Origin: Isoptericola dokdonensis DS-3
Lineage (GTDB): Bacteria > Actinomycetota > Actinomycetes > Actinomycetales > Cellulomonadaceae
Length of the DNA: 64,000 nucleotides
NCBI RefSeq assembly: GCF_001636295.1
Contig: NZ_CP014209.1
Location: 3,410,001 to 3,474,000 of the forward strand
Direction: 5' to 3'
Shown here: in pieces, positions 36,361 to 46,314 of the stretch
Layout: each line of letters begins with the position of its first letter
How positions within the stretch are numbered: position 1 is the first letter of the stretch
The notes under the pieces: model-generated
Told to the model about the DNA's origin: nothing
Database searches by the model: none
The model's input: only the letters and a program-made list of their open reading frames with translations
Program-made: the position numbers and the translations under genes

Positions 36361-36868
36361 CGAACTGCGCACCGAGGGTGCGCAGCAGGGCCGCGAGGCC
36401 GGGGCGCTCGTCGGCGGGCAGGGCGGAGAGCACGCCCGCCTCGACGTCGAGCAGGTCGCTCATCGCGGCGTCGACCCGGGCCCGCCCGGACGCGGTGAGC
36501 TGGACGAGGACGCCGCGGCGGTCGTCGGGCGAGCGGTGGCGCTCCACGAGCCCGCGCTGCTCGAGCCGGTCGATGCGGTTCGTCATGGTGCCGCTGGTGA
36601 CGAGGGTCTGCGCGACCAGGCGGCCGGGCGAGAGCCGGTACGGGTCGCCGGACCGGCGCAGGGCGGACAGGACGTCGAACTCCCACGTCTCGAGGTCGTG
36701 GCGGGCGAACGCGCCGCGGCGTGCGCGGTCGAGGTGGCGGGCGAGCCTGCTGATCCGGGAGAACACGGCGAGCGGCTCGACGTCGAGGTCCGGCCGTTCG
36801 TGCTGCCAGGCGGCGACGATGCGGTCGACCTCGTCCCCGGTGCTGGTGCCGGCGCTGCTGCTCACCAT
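36353..36868 (-). CDS. MarR-family transcriptional regulator
   Basis: 171 residues. The winged-helix core is SALRRSGDPYRLSPGRLVAQTLVTSGTMTNRIDRLEQRGLVERHRSPDDRRGVLVQLTASG, a canonical MarR pattern. The N-terminal helix (AVFSRISRLARHLDRARR) and C-terminal helices form the dimer region. It is first in a two-gene operon with the MFS exporter, and a dyad at 36890-36903, just upstream of the start, is a likely autoregulatory operator. Confidence 0.93.
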   Translation of the reverse strand: MVSSSAGTSTGDEVDRIVAAWQHERPDLDVEPLAVFSRISRLARHLDRARRGAFARHDLETWEFDVLSALRRSGDPYRLSPGRLVAQTLVTSGTMTNRIDRLEQRGLVERHRSPDDRRGVLVQLTASGRARVDAAMSDLLDVEAGVLSALPADERPGLAALLRTLGAQFDE

Positions 36869-36889
36869 CCGTCCAGCCTAGCGCGAATG

Positions 36890-36903
36890 TCTCGACGTCA
36901 AGA
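36890..36903. promoter_or_regulatory. Candidate MarR operator
   Basis: TCTCGACGTCAAGA is a 14-bp near-palindrome around GACGTC, with one mismatched pair. A second half-site, CTTGAC, follows at 36905-36911. TCTTGA-type dyads are typical MarR-family operators, and this one lies 22 nt upstream of the marR start and 18 nt before the tetR stop. Confidence 0.5.
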
Positions 36904-36920
36904 CTCTTGACGGCGGAAGG

Positions 36921-37562
36921 TCAGCCGCCGATGAGACCCGGCTTGCGCTCCATGCCCGCCAGCCCGTTCCAGGCCAGGTTCACCAGGTGCGCCGCGACGT
37001 CCGCCTTCTTCGGCTGCCGCGCGTCGAGCCAGTACTGGCCCGTCAGCGCCACCATCCCGACCAGCATCTGCGCGTACAGCGGGGCGGTGCGCGGGTCGAG
37101 GCCGTTGCGCTTGAGCTGGTCGGCCAGGATGTGCTCCACCTGGGTCGCGACGTCCCCGATGAGGGACGAGAACGTGCCGGTCGCCTGCGCCACGGGGGAG
37201 TCGCGCACCAGGATCCGGAACCCGTCCTCGGAGGACTCGATGTAGCCCAGCAGGGCCAGCGCGGTGCGCTCCACCATCGCCTTCGGGTGCCCGCCCTCGG
37301 CCAGCGCCCCCGTCAGGGCTCCGGTCAGCGCCCGCACCTCCCGGTCGACGATGACGGCGTAGAGCCCCTCCTTGCCGCCGAAGTGCTCGTAGACGACCGG
37401 CTTCGACACGCCCGCCGTCGACGCGATCTCCTCGACGCTCGTGCCCTCGAACCCCTTCGTCGCGAACAGGCCCCGGCCGACCGCGAGCAGCTGCTCGCGG
37501 CGCTGGCTCGCCGTCATCCGGGCACGGGGCGCACGCTTCGACTCGCGGGGCTCGGAAGGCAT
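36921..37562 (-). CDS. TetR-family transcriptional regulator
   Basis: 213 residues from the ATG at 37562. The DNA-binding domain is RREQLLAVGRGLFATKGFEGTSVEEIASTAGVSKPVVYEHFGGKEGLYAVIVDREV, near-consensus TetR. The C-terminal ligand domain (about 85-213) contains GYIESSEDGFRILVRDSPVA and QYWLDARQPKKADVAAHLVNLAWNGL. This regulator occupies the conserved position next to glmU in many actinobacteria, where it is linked to fatty-acid or stress control; its ligand here is unknown. No good ribosome binding site is visible. Confidence 0.92.
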   Translation of the reverse strand: MPSEPRESKRAPRARMTASQRREQLLAVGRGLFATKGFEGTSVEEIASTAGVSKPVVYEHFGGKEGLYAVIVDREVRALTGALTGALAEGGHPKAMVERTALALLGYIESSEDGFRILVRDSPVAQATGTFSSLIGDVATQVEHILADQLKRNGLDPRTAPLYAQMLVGMVALTGQYWLDARQPKKADVAAHLVNLAWNGLAGMERKPGLIGG

Positions 37563-37763
37563 GTGCCCATTGTGCCCGTATCCGGCGCGCGCACCACGAG
37601 ACGGCGACGAGGCTGTGGCCGAGGCCACTGCGCCGACCTCCCGTCCACCCGGCAGACGCACACCGTTCATCCGCACGGACCTGGCACACTGAGACCGGAC
37701 GTGCGTCCGTGCGGCCGGTCGGACCCTCGGGTCGGGCCGGGGATGCCGCCGGACCGCGACCGT

Positions 37764-37835
37764 TCCGCCTTGGTGTAATCGGCAGCACAAGGGTTTTTGG
37801 TGCCCTTGGTCCAGGTTCGAGTCCTGGGGGCGGAG
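37764..37835 (+). tRNA. tRNA-Gln (anticodon TTG)
   Basis: 72 nt including discriminator G. The acceptor stem TCCGCCT/GGGCGGA, the anticodon stem AGGGT/GCCCT with loop TTTTGGT (anticodon TTG at 37797-37799), and the T-arm CCAGG-TTCGAGT-CCTGG fold. It decodes CAA and, by wobble, CAG. No CCA is encoded. It lies 35 nt upstream of glmU, the conserved actinobacterial tRNA-Gln-glmU-prs arrangement. The 37563-37763 gap upstream shows no gene. Confidence 0.96.
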
Positions 37836-37870
37836 CGCGCCCGAGTACCCGACAACGAGACGGAGCACCG

Positions 37871-39547
37871 GTGGTTCCCACTGCCCCTGACGGCGACCAG
37901 AACCCGACCGCACCGACGACGCCGCACCCCACGGCCGTCGTCGTCCTCGCCGCAGGGCAGGGCACGCGCATGAAGTCCGCGACGCCGAAGATCCTGCACG
38001 CCGTCGGCGGTCGCACCATGCTCGGGCACGCCATGACGGCCGCCCGCGAGCTCGAGCCCGCGCACCTCGCCGTCGTGGTCCGGCACGAGCGCGACCTCGT
38101 CGCCGCCGCCGCGACCGCCCTCGACGGGTCCGCGCTCGTCGTCGACCAGGACGAGGTCCCCGGGACCGGCCGCGCCGTGCAGTGCGCCCTCGACGCCCTC
38201 GACGCCCGCGTGCACGCCGCCCGCGCGGCCGAGCTCGCGCACGTCGACGACGTCCACGACGACCACGCGGACGGCGCCGACCACCCCCTCGGCGACGGCC
38301 TCGACGGCGCCGTCGTCGTGCTCGCCGGCGACATCCCGCTGCTCGACGGCGCCACGCTGGCCGAGCTGCTGGCCGCCCACCACGCGGACGGCAACGCCGT
38401 CACGATCCTCACCACCGAGGTCGCCGACGCCACCGGCTACGGCCGCATCGTGCGCGAGCCCGGCACCGGGGACGTCGTCGGGATCGTCGAGCACCGGGAC
38501 GCCACGCCCGCCCAGCTCGAGATCCGCGAGATCAACTCGTCCGTCTACGTGTTCGACGCCGCCGTGCTGCGCCGCGGTCTCGCCGGCCTCGGCACCGACA
38601 ACGCGCAGGGCGAGGTCTACCTCACCGACGTCGTCGCCTCCGCCGGCGCCGAGGGCGGCCACGTGCGCGCCCTGCTCAGCGACGACCCGATGGTCGTCGA
38701 GGGCGTCAACGACCGGGTCGCGCTCGCCACCCTCGGCGCCGAGCTCAACCGCCGCGTCCTGGACGGCTGGATGCGCGCGGGCGTCACCGTCGTCGACCCC
38801 GCCACCACCTGGGTCGACGTGGACGTCGAGCTGGCCCCCGACGTCACGCTGCTGCCCGGCACCCAGCTGCACGGCGCGACCGTCGTCGCCACCGGCGCCA
38901 CCATCGGCCCCGACACCACCCTGACCGACGTCGAGGTGGGGGAGGGTGCGACCGTCGTGCGCACGCACGGCTCGCTGTCCGTCGTCGGCGCCGGCGCGTC
39001 CGTCGGCCCCTTCGCCTACCTCCGCCCGAACACGGTGCTCGGCGCGAAGGGCAAGATCGGCACCTTCGTGGAGACGAAGAACGCCGAGATCGGCGAGGGC
39101 TCCAAGGTCCCGCACCTGAGCTACGTCGGCGACGCCACCATCGGCGAGGGCACCAACATCGGCGCCGCGTCCGTCACCGTCAACTACGACGGCGTCGCCA
39201 AGCACCGCACCGTCATCGGCTCCCACGCGCGCACCGGGGCCGACAACATGTTCGTCGCCCCCGTCACCGTCGGCGACGGCGCCTACACCGCGGCCGGCAG
39301 CATCATCACCCGCGACGTGCCCGCCGGCGCCCTCGGCGTGAGCCGCGCCCAGCAGAAGAACGTCGAGGGCTGGGTCGAGCGCCGCCGTCCCGCCACCCCC
39401 GCCGCCGACGCCGCCGCCCGCTCCCTCGGCACGTCGCCCGACGGTCTCGGTGCGCAGGCGAGGCGTGAGCTCGCCGAGCACAATGCCCTCACGGGGGCGA
39501 TCCCCGTGGTGCCCGACGACGCGTCCGGCTCGACCGAGTCCGCCTGA
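37871..39547 (+). CDS. glmU: Bifunctional GlmU: GlcN-1-P acetyltransferase / GlcNAc-1-P uridyltransferase
   Basis: 558 residues. It makes UDP-GlcNAc for peptidoglycan and polysaccharides. The GTG at 37871 has CGGAG 5 nt upstream. The uridyltransferase domain starts VVVLAAGQGTRMKS (residues 23-36), with VVVLAGDIPLLDG. The left-handed beta-helix acetyltransferase domain runs from about 300 (FAYLRPNTVLGAKGKIGTFVETKNA; TVNYDGVAKHRT). A His/Asp/Ala-rich insertion of about 30 residues (about 113-145, containing HVDDVHDDHADGADHP) interrupts the first domain just before the GDIPLL loop. A disordered tail of about 75 residues follows the helix. Confidence 0.96.
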   Translation: MVPTAPDGDQNPTAPTTPHPTAVVVLAAGQGTRMKSATPKILHAVGGRTMLGHAMTAARELEPAHLAVVVRHERDLVAAAATALDGSALVVDQDEVPGTGRAVQCALDALDARVHAARAAELAHVDDVHDDHADGADHPLGDGLDGAVVVLAGDIPLLDGATLAELLAAHHADGNAVTILTTEVADATGYGRIVREPGTGDVVGIVEHRDATPAQLEIREINSSVYVFDAAVLRRGLAGLGTDNAQGEVYLTDVVASAGAEGGHVRALLSDDPMVVEGVNDRVALATLGAELNRRVLDGWMRAGVTVVDPATTWVDVDVELAPDVTLLPGTQLHGATVVATGATIGPDTTLTDVEVGEGATVVRTHGSLSVVGAGASVGPFAYLRPNTVLGAKGKIGTFVETKNAEIGEGSKVPHLSYVGDATIGEGTNIGAASVTVNYDGVAKHRTVIGSHARTGADNMFVAPVTVGDGAYTAAGSIITRDVPAGALGVSRAQQKNVEGWVERRRPATPAADAAARSLGTSPDGLGAQARRELAEHNALTGAIPVVPDDASGSTESA

Positions 39548-39599
39548 CCTCAGCCCCCCTGCCCCGCACCCGAGCAGCAAACCGAAGGAACCCCCGCTG

Positions 39600-40583
39600 A
39601 TGAACACCTCGATCCCCGGCACCGGTGAGCGCACCCTCGTCCTCGCATCCGGGCGCGCGCACCCCGAGCTCGCCGAGGCCGTCGCGAAGGAGCTGGGCAT
39701 CGGGCTGCTGCCCGTCTCCGCGTACGACTTCGCGAACAGCGAGACCTACGTGCGCTTCGGGGAGTCGGTCCGCGGCACCGACATCTTCCTGCTGCAGAGC
39801 CACACCGCCCCGGTGAACCAGTGGCTCATGGAGCACCTGCTCATGGTCGACGCCGCCAAGCGGGCCTCCGCCCGCTCCGTGACCGTCGTCGCGCCGTTCT
39901 ACGCGTACGCGCGCCAGGACAAGAAGAGCCGCGGCCGCGAGCCCATCTCCGCCCGCCTGGTGGCCGACATGCTCCGCACCGCCGGCGCCGACCGCATCAT
40001 GAGCGTCGACCTGCACACCCCGCAGATCCAGGGCTTCTTCGACGGCCCCGTCGACCACCTGTGGGCCATGCCCGTCCTGACGGACTACGTGCGCTCCCGC
40101 GTCGACCTGTCCAACGTCGCCGTCGTCTCCCCGGACGCCGGCCGCATCCGCGTCGCCGAGCAGTGGGCCGACAAGCTCGGCGGCTGCCCGCTCGCGTTCG
40201 TCCACAAGACGCGCGACGTCACGCGCCCCAACCAGGCCGTCGCCAACCGCGTGGTCGGTGACGTCGAGGGTCGCGAGTGCGTGCTCGTCGACGACCTCAT
40301 CGACACCGGCGGCACCATCGCCGAGGCCGTCAACGTCATCATGTCGGCCGGCGCGAAGTCCGTGGTCGTCGCCGCCACCCACGGCGTCCTGTCCGACCCG
40401 GCCGCGCAGCGCCTCTCCGAGTGCGGCGCCAGCGAGGTCGTCGTCACCGACACCCTGCCCATCGCCACCGAGAAGCGTTTCGACGGCCTCACCGTGCTGT
40501 CCATCGCGCCGCTCATCGCCCGCGCCATCCGCGAGGTCTTCGACGACGGCTCCGTCACGTCGCTGTTCGACGGCAACTCCTGA
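39600..40583 (+). CDS. prs: Ribose-phosphate pyrophosphokinase
   Basis: 327 residues. It makes PRPP from ribose-5-phosphate and ATP for nucleotide, His, Trp and arabinan precursor synthesis. Signatures: LASGRAHPELAEAVAKELGI, FYAYARQDKKSRGREPISARLVADML (flexible loop), VDLHTPQIQGFFDGPVDHL (divalent cation site), VSPDAGRIRVAE, and the PRPP loop CVLVDDLIDTGGTI. The ATG at 39600 has GAAGGA upstream. It follows glmU by 52 nt and they are probably co-transcribed; a terminator ends the unit. Confidence 0.96.
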   Translation: MNTSIPGTGERTLVLASGRAHPELAEAVAKELGIGLLPVSAYDFANSETYVRFGESVRGTDIFLLQSHTAPVNQWLMEHLLMVDAAKRASARSVTVVAPFYAYARQDKKSRGREPISARLVADMLRTAGADRIMSVDLHTPQIQGFFDGPVDHLWAMPVLTDYVRSRVDLSNVAVVSPDAGRIRVAEQWADKLGGCPLAFVHKTRDVTRPNQAVANRVVGDVEGRECVLVDDLIDTGGTIAEAVNVIMSAGAKSVVVAATHGVLSDPAAQRLSECGASEVVVTDTLPIATEKRFDGLTVLSIAPLIARAIREVFDDGSVTSLFDGNS

Positions 40584-40598
40584 CCACGCCGTCACCCG

Positions 40599-40641
40599 CC
40601 CCGCGGACCGCGTACCCGGAACCCGGGTGAAGTCCGCGGGG
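40599..40641 (+). terminator. Terminator after prs
   Basis: A 10-bp stem (40599-40608 with 40632-40641) has an internal ACCCGG/CCGGGT hairpin in its loop. It begins 16 nt after the prs stop. One of the TTCACCCG boxes (40623-40631) falls inside the loop. Confidence 0.6.
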
Positions 40642-40653
40642 CCCACGGGTGAA
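40623..40653 (-). promoter_or_regulatory. Two TTCACCCG boxes upstream of the LamG gene
   Basis: On the minus strand TTCACCCGG (40631-40623) and TTCACCCG (40653-40646) lie in the same direction exactly 22 bp apart, two helical turns. A possible -10 for the LamG gene is TAGGCA at 40705-40710. The same box occurs before other polysaccharide operons in this window. The rest of 40584-40776 has no gene. Confidence 0.4.
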
Positions 40654-40776
40654 AAGCGTGCCAGGCCTTACCTCCGCCGGACCCCGCGGTGGTTCGATCA
40701 GGGCTAGGCACGTACGCGGCGATGCCCCGCCATCCAGGTGGGGCGGGACGGCGGGCGACGGAAGAGCGGGAAGCCG

Positions 40777-43700
40777 ATGACTGGGGAATCCAACCTGCTG
40801 CGGCGCCGGCGCCGGGCCGCGGCGGGTGTCGTCGCCCTCCTGGTCGCGCTGGGCGTGGCGGGCACCGGGTCCGTGGCGGTGTCCGGTCCGGCCGTTCCGC
40901 CCGTGCAGGTCGCCAAGGCCCCGGACGGTCCCGTCGTCGGGGACGCGCCCGTCGACGCCCGGACCGTGGGCGGTGGCACCGGGCAGGACCTCGTCGTCAA
41001 CTTCCCCCGGGGCGAGGGCGGACCCGAGGGCTCCTCCCACGTCGCCCGGACGCTGTGGTGGTCGTGGACCGCCCCCGCCACCGCGCCGGTCAGGTTCACC
41101 ACGCACGGCAGCGAGCTCGACACGGTGCTCCGCGTGCGCGAGGGCTCGGCCGAAGGTCGGCTCGTGGCGAGCAACGACGACGAGGGCGACGTCGCCACGT
41201 CCGCGGTGACCGTCGAGGCGATCGCCGGCCAGGAGTACTCCGTCGAGGTGTCGGCGGCGGCCGACGAGGCGCCGGAGGAGTCGCTCGTCCAGCTGACCTG
41301 GGAGCCCGCACCGCAGGCCGTCGCCGAGGCCCCGCCCGCCGTCGAGCAGCAGCTGACCGTGTCGTCGATCCCCGTCGCCGGGAACACGGGCGAGAAGCCC
41401 CAGTCGAAGACCTGGTCGCACGCCGGGACCTGGTGGACCGTGCTCGCCTCGACGGCGACCACCCCGCGCGGCACCTGGGTCTGGCGGCAGGACCCGACCA
41501 CGGGGAGCTGGTCGAACGTCCTGCAGGTCTCCGACCGCACCGACGTCCGGGCGGACGTCCACCCCGACGGCGACGACCTCCACGTCCTGCTGCACGGGCC
41601 CGTCTCCTCGCTCGTGTCCCTGCGCTACGACCCGGCGACCGCGGGCTACGGCACCTGGCCGGGCCGCGCCGCCGCCACGGTCGTGTCCCTGCCGCAGAGC
41701 GAGACGGCGACGCTCGACGTCGACTCCACGGGCCGTATGTGGGTGGTCTGGGACACCGACTCCGCGATCCAGGCGCGGTACGCCGACGCGCCCTACGCCA
41801 CCTTCTCCGAGCCGGTGACGATCGCCAACGGAATCCAGCCGGACGACATCGGGGCCGTCCGCGCCCTGCCGGGCGGTCGGATCGGTGTGCTCTGGTCCAA
41901 CCAGAGCACGCGCCGGTTCGGCTTCCGCACGCACGTCGACGGGGCGTCGCCGACGACGTGGACGGCCGACGAGGTCCCCGCGGGGTCCAGCGCGCTCAAC
42001 GTCGGCGGCGGGATGGCGGACGACCACCTCAACCTGGCGGTCGCCTCCGACGGGACCCTGTACGCGGCCGTGAAGACGTCCTACGACTCGTCGTCGCAGA
42101 CGGTGGTCGGGCTCCTGGTGCGCCACCCCGACGGCACGTGGGACCCGATGCGCCGGGTGGACACCCGCGGCACCCGGCCGGTCGTGCAGATCGACGAGGC
42201 GACCGGTCGGCTCCGCGTGGTCTACACGGCCAGCACGGAGCTCGACGACATCCTCGAGAAGGAGACGTCGCTCGCCGCCCCGACCTTCACCGGCCAGGCC
42301 ACCACGGTCATGGACGGGCGGTGGAACAACCCCTCCGGCAGCCGGACCCAGGCCGCGGGCGCGACGCAGGTGGCCGCCGCGTCGTCGTCCGCGGCGCGGG
42401 TGGCGCGCCTGACCTGGGTCGACCCGTCGGCGCCGCAGGCCCGGGACGCCTCGTTCTCCACCCAGGTCGGCGAGCCGGTGGTCGCGACCCTGCCCGGGTC
42501 GTCGCCGGACGGCGGGCCCCTGAAGTTCGAGATCGTGCAGGCACCCGCGACCGGGCAGGTCACCGCGCTCGACCCGGCGACCGGGGCGTTCACCTACACC
42601 CCGGGGCCGGACCAGGGCATCGACTCGTTCACCTATCGGGTGGGCGCCGGCGGCGAGTGGTCGCAGCCCGGCGTCGTCACCGTCCGGGTCGGCGACGGGG
42701 ACGGGCTCGTCGGGGCGTGGGACTTCGACGAGGGGACGGGGCTCGTCGCGACGGACGCCTCCGGGTGGCACGGTGACGGGCTGCTGCGCGGCGGGACGCA
42801 ACGGGTCGACGGCGCCGACGGCTCGGGCGCGGTGTCGTTCGACGGTTCGACGGGCTACGTCGAGGTGCCGGACTCGCCCGTCCTCGACACGACGGAGCAG
42901 CTCACGGTCGCGGCACGGGTGCGCGTCGACACCCACCGCAGCCAGTACGTCGTGAAGAAGGCGATCCGGTCCACCGTCGACGGGTGGGCGCTCGGGCTGT
43001 CGAGCACGGGTCGGCCGTACGTCCGGCTGGCGAAGGCGACGCAGGACGACCGCTACCAGGCGGAGGCGGCGGCGTCCGTGCCCGCGGACGGCGCGACCTG
43101 GGTCCACCTGGCCGGCACGTACGACGGCTCCACGGTGCGGCTCTACGTCGACGGGGTCCTGGCGGCGTCGGTCGCCGGTCCGACGTCGGTCCCGGTCAAC
43201 GACCTGCCGCTGACGATCGGCGCCGACGCGAACGGCGACCGCTCCCTCGACGGCGCGGTGGACGCGGTCCGCGTGTTCGACCGCGGGCTCGACGCCGCGG
43301 AGATCGCCGCGCTGGCCGCCGGGGGACCGGTCGACACCGGCCCGCTCGCGCTGCCCGGCGCCTGGTCGACGACCGTCGGCCAGCCGGTGTCGGGCGTCCT
43401 CGAGAGCCGGGCGACGGGCGACCCCGTGACCGCCTTCGAGGTGGTCGACCAGCCGACCGGCGGCACGCTGAGCCTGACCCCCGCCACGGGGGCGTTCACC
43501 TACGTGCCCGGCACGGTCGCGGGCTCCGACTCGTTCACGTTCCGGGTCTCGGACGGCACCACGTGGTCCGCGCCGGCGACCGTCGTCGTCTCGGTCGGCA
43601 ACGCCGACGGCGTGGTCGGGGCCTGGTCGTTCGACGAGGGGAGCGGCACGGCGGCCGCCGACTCCTCCGGCTGGGGGCACGACGCACTCCTGGTCGGCGA

Positions 43701-45072
43701 CGCGACGTGGGCCGAGGGGCGGGGCGGGACGACGGCGCTGTCGCTGTCCGGCGGCACCGGCTACGCCGTGGTCCCCGACGCCGACGCGCTCGACGTGTCG
43801 GCGGGCTTCACCGTCGGGGCGTGGGTGCGACCGGGGGCGACCCGGACCCAGTACGTCGTGAAGAAGGCGTCGCAGAACACGGTCGACGGGTACGAGCTCG
43901 GTCTGTCCAACAGCGGCGTGCCGTTCCTGCGGGTCAACCAGGCGTCCTCGGGCGACGGGTACCGGGTGAACGGGACCACCAGGCCGCCGACCAACGGCAC
44001 GTGGACGAGCCTCGTCGGCACCTACGACGGGTCCAGCCTGCGGCTGTACGTCGACGGGCGGCTCGAGGGGACGGTGGCGGGCCCGTCCGGGGTGGTCGCG
44101 AACGACCTGCCCCTGGTGGTGGGTTCCGGGGCGGACGGCTTCCGCCCCATGACCGGTCGGATCGACGACGTGCGCGTCTACTCCCGCGCGCTGGGCGGCG
44201 AGGACGTCGCGGCGGTCTACGGCACGCAGCCGACACCGACGCCGACGCCCACGCCGTCTGCCAGCCCGACGCCGTCGCCGTCCGTGTCGCCGTCGCCGTC
44301 GCCGTCGCCCAGCGTGACGCCCACGCCCACGCCGACACCGACCGTCACGCCCACGCCCACGCCGACGCCGACACCCGCGCCGACGCCGAGCGTGACGCCC
44401 ACGCCCACTCCGACGCCCAGCCCCACGCCGACGCCCGCACCCGGGCTGCTGCGCAGCTGGACCCTCGACGAGGGCACCGGCACCGTCGTGGCGGACGCCA
44501 CCGGGACGGGCGCGCCCGGCCAGGTGCTCGGCGGTTCGACGTGGGTCGCGGGGGTCTCGGGCCAGGCGCTGCGGTTCAACGGGTCGACCGGCTATGCCCT
44601 GGTGCCGGACGCACCGGACCTCCGGCTGTCGGGACCGATGACCGTCGCGGCGTGGGTCCGCCCGGAGCGGGTGGCGACGCAGTACGTGGTGAAGAAGGCG
44701 CTCCAGGGGACGACGAACGGCTTCGAGCTCGGCCTCGCGTCGAGCGGTCGCCCGTTCCTGCGCTTCAACCACGCGTCGTCGGGTGACGGGTTCCGCCTCG
44801 ACGGGTCCGCGAGCTACCCGACGGACGGGACGACGTGGACGCTCCTGGTGGGGACGTACGACGGGACGACGATGCGCTTCTACGTCGACGGGGTGCTGCA
44901 GGGTTCGCGGCCCGGCCCGTCCGCGATCGGGACGAGCTCGCTCGGGATCGGGATCGGTGCGGAGTCCGACGGGACACGGGCGGTGCGTGGGGCGGTCGAC
45001 GACGTGCGTCTCTACGGCCGGGCCCTGTCCGGGGCCGAGGTGTCGACCCTGTTCACGGACCAGGCATCGTGA
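40777..45072 (+). CDS. Large secreted multidomain protein with three LamG domains
   Basis: 1,431 residues from the ATG at 40777. A signal peptide ([23 protein letters not shown]) leads it to the outside. Residues about 60-190 resemble a PPC-like beta domain ([26 protein letters not shown]). About 195-545 is repeat-like sequence resembling a sialidase-type propeller. Two Ig/cadherin-like modules (about 548-640 and 853-943, each with PATGAFTY) alternate with LamG domains at about 642-848, 944-1148 and 1224-1431, each opening with a W-F/L-DEG motif and containing QYVVKKA. A Pro/Thr/Ser linker separates the last LamG. There is no LPxTG anchor and no catalytic domain I recognise. It may be an adhesin or carbohydrate-binding protein. 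Its stop overlaps the next start. Confidence 0.85.
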   Translation: MTGESNLLRRRRRAAAGVVALLVALGVAGTGSVAVSGPAVPPVQVAKAPDGPVVGDAPVDARTVGGGTGQDLVVNFPRGEGGPEGSSHVARTLWWSWTAPATAPVRFTTHGSELDTVLRVREGSAEGRLVASNDDEGDVATSAVTVEAIAGQEYSVEVSAAADEAPEESLVQLTWEPAPQAVAEAPPAVEQQLTVSSIPVAGNTGEKPQSKTWSHAGTWWTVLASTATTPRGTWVWRQDPTTGSWSNVLQVSDRTDVRADVHPDGDDLHVLLHGPVSSLVSLRYDPATAGYGTWPGRAAATVVSLPQSETATLDVDSTGRMWVVWDTDSAIQARYADAPYATFSEPVTIANGIQPDDIGAVRALPGGRIGVLWSNQSTRRFGFRTHVDGASPTTWTADEVPAGSSALNVGGGMADDHLNLAVASDGTLYAAVKTSYDSSSQTVVGLLVRHPDGTWDPMRRVDTRGTRPVVQIDEATGRLRVVYTASTELDDILEKETSLAAPTFTGQATTVMDGRWNNPSGSRTQAAGATQVAAASSSAARVARLTWVDPSAPQARDASFSTQVGEPVVATLPGSSPDGGPLKFEIVQAPATGQVTALDPATGAFTYTPGPDQGIDSFTYRVGAGGEWSQPGVVTVRVGDGDGLVGAWDFDEGTGLVATDASGWHGDGLLRGGTQRVDGADGSGAVSFDGSTGYVEVPDSPVLDTTEQLTVAARVRVDTHRSQYVVKKAIRSTVDGWALGLSSTGRPYVRLAKATQDDRYQAEAAASVPADGATWVHLAGTYDGSTVRLYVDGVLAASVAGPTSVPVNDLPLTIGADANGDRSLDGAVDAVRVFDRGLDAAEIAALAAGGPVDTGPLALPGAWSTTVGQPVSGVLESRATGDPVTAFEVVDQPTGGTLSLTPATGAFTYVPGTVAGSDSFTFRVSDGTTWSAPATVVVSVGNADGVVGAWSFDEGSGTAAADSSGWGHDALLVGDATWAEGRGGTTALSLSGGTGYAVVPDADALDVSAGFTVGAWVRPGATRTQYVVKKASQNTVDGYELGLSNSGVPFLRVNQASSGDGYRVNGTTRPPTNGTWTSLVGTYDGSSLRLYVDGRLEGTVAGPSGVVANDLPLVVGSGADGFRPMTGRIDDVRVYSRALGGEDVAAVYGTQPTPTPTPTPSASPTPSPSVSPSPSPSPSVTPTPTPTPTVTPTPTPTPTPAPTPSVTPTPTPTPSPTPTPAPGLLRSWTLDEGTGTVVADATGTGAPGQVLGGSTWVAGVSGQALRFNGSTGYALVPDAPDLRLSGPMTVAAWVRPERVATQYVVKKALQGTTNGFELGLASSGRPFLRFNHASSGDGFRLDGSASYPTDGTTWTLLVGTYDGTTMRFYVDGVLQGSRPGPSAIGTSSLGIGIGAESDGTRAVRGAVDDVRLYGRALSGAEVSTLFTDQAS
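44226..44448 (+). repeat. Pro/Thr/Ser-encoding low-complexity tract
   Basis: About 220 nt of CCGACG/CCCACG-type hexamer-like repeats encode roughly 74 residues of alternating Thr-Pro and Ser-Pro in the LamG protein. Such linkers are often O-mannosylated in this group, and a Pmt is encoded in this window. It is likely to vary in length between strains. Confidence 0.85.
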
Positions 45073-46271
45073 GCGCCGCGGCCGGCGGCACGGACGAGGA
45101 CGGCGGAGGCTCCCGGGGCGCGGAGGTCACCGTCGTGGTGCCCACGTTCAACGAGGGGCCGAACGTCGACGAGCTCGTGCGCCGGCTGACGGTCGCCCTC
45201 GACGGGGTCGACGCCGAGGTGCTCTTCGTCGACGACTCGACCGACGACACCCCCGACGTCGTGCGCCGGCGGGCGGCGGTCGCCGACCTGCCGGTCCGGC
45301 TGGTCCACCGGGCGGAACCCGTCGGCGGCCTGTCGGGGGCGGTGGTCGACGGCCTGCGGGCCGCGCGGGGCGAGCTGGTCGTCGTGATGGACGGCGACCT
45401 CCAGCACCCGCCGGAGATGGTGCCGGCGCTGCTCGCCGCGGCGGCGGAGACGGGTGCCGACGTGGTGGTGGCCTCGCGCTACACCGGCAAGGGGGACGCC
45501 GGGGGGCTGGACGGGCCGTGGCGCAAGGCGGTCTCGCGGGTGTCCGGGCTGCTCGCCCGGTCGATGTTCCCCGTGCGGCTGCGCGAGGTCAGCGACCCGA
45601 TGACGGGCTTCTTCGTGGTGCGGCCCGCGCGGGTCGACCTGTCGGTGCTGCGTCCGCGCGGCTTCAAGATCCTGCTGGAGCTGCTCGCCCGCCAGCGGCT
45701 GTCGGTGGTGGAGGAGCCGTTCGTGTTCGGCGAGCGGTTCGCGGGACGGTCCAAGGCGACGGTGTCGAACGGCCTGCGCTACGTCCAGCAGCTGGTGCTG
45801 CTCCGGTTCGGCCGGCTCTCGCCGTTCGCCCTCATCGGGGCGCTGGGCGCCGTGCTGAACCTTGCGATCCTGGCCGGTCTGCAGTCCGCCGGTGTGCACT
45901 ACCTGCCGGCCGTCGTGGCGGCCAACGTGCTGACGATCGTCACGAACTTCTGGTTGCAGGAGCGGTTCGTGTTCGCGGACCTGCGCGACGGCGTCCACGG
46001 GTTCTGGGGCCGGTTCGGGCGGTCGTTCGCCTTCAACGGGACGGAGGCCGCGCTGCGGACGCTGCTGCTGTGGTGGATCGTCGAGCGCGCGGTCCCGCAC
46101 CCGGAGATCGTGCAGGCGGCGCTGATCCTGGTGGCCTTCGTCGTGCGTTTCGTCTTCCAGGCGCAGGTCGTCTACCGGCCGCGGCGCGCGGAGCGGTCGG
46201 CGGTGGTGCCCGGCGCGCCGGGCGGGACGATCGGCGTCGAGCCGGGAGGGTCGGCGCGCGAGGGAGTCTGA
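45069..46271 (+). CDS. GT2 glycosyltransferase with C-terminal GtrA-like membrane domain
   Basis: 400 residues from the GTG at 45069, overlapping the LamG stop by 4 nt. The GT2 domain (about 15-245) has [32 protein letters not shown], the DxD-type [14 protein letters not shown], and [13 protein letters not shown], as in dolichyl-phosphate mannose/glucose synthases. About four membrane segments follow (255-375, [31 protein letters not shown]), matching GtrA. It probably loads a sugar on polyprenyl phosphate and flips it for use outside the cell. Coupling to the LamG gene suggests a joint surface function. Confidence 0.9.
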   Translation: MSAAAGGTDEDGGGSRGAEVTVVVPTFNEGPNVDELVRRLTVALDGVDAEVLFVDDSTDDTPDVVRRRAAVADLPVRLVHRAEPVGGLSGAVVDGLRAARGELVVVMDGDLQHPPEMVPALLAAAAETGADVVVASRYTGKGDAGGLDGPWRKAVSRVSGLLARSMFPVRLREVSDPMTGFFVVRPARVDLSVLRPRGFKILLELLARQRLSVVEEPFVFGERFAGRSKATVSNGLRYVQQLVLLRFGRLSPFALIGALGAVLNLAILAGLQSAGVHYLPAVVAANVLTIVTNFWLQERFVFADLRDGVHGFWGRFGRSFAFNGTEAALRTLLLWWIVERAVPHPEIVQAALILVAFVVRFVFQAQVVYRPRRAERSAVVPGAPGGTIGVEPGGSAREGV

Positions 46272-46283
46272 GACGTCACACCT

Positions 46284-46300
46284 CGGGGCGTTCCGCCCCG
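46284..46300 (+). terminator. Terminator after the GtrA-GT2 gene
   Basis: A 7-bp stem CGGGGCG/CGCCCCG with a TTC loop lies 12 nt after the stop codon and just before the rplY promoter. Confidence 0.55.
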
Positions 46301-46314
46301 GCGGCGCCGGCGGC

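Noticed and set aside
37764..37835. tRNA-Gln considered as an integration site for the nearby accessory genes.
   Set aside because: No partial tRNA repeat or integrase is seen in the flanks, and the tRNA lies in its conserved place before glmU.
44226..44448. The repeated CCGACG/CCCACG units looked like a short tandem array or CRISPR.
   Set aside because: They encode an in-frame Thr/Pro linker of the LamG protein and have no repeat-spacer structure.
40555..44772. 1,405-residue frame opposite the LamG gene.
   Set aside because: Arg/Gly/Val-rich antisense shadow; the plus strand has the signal peptide, domain repeats and coupling.
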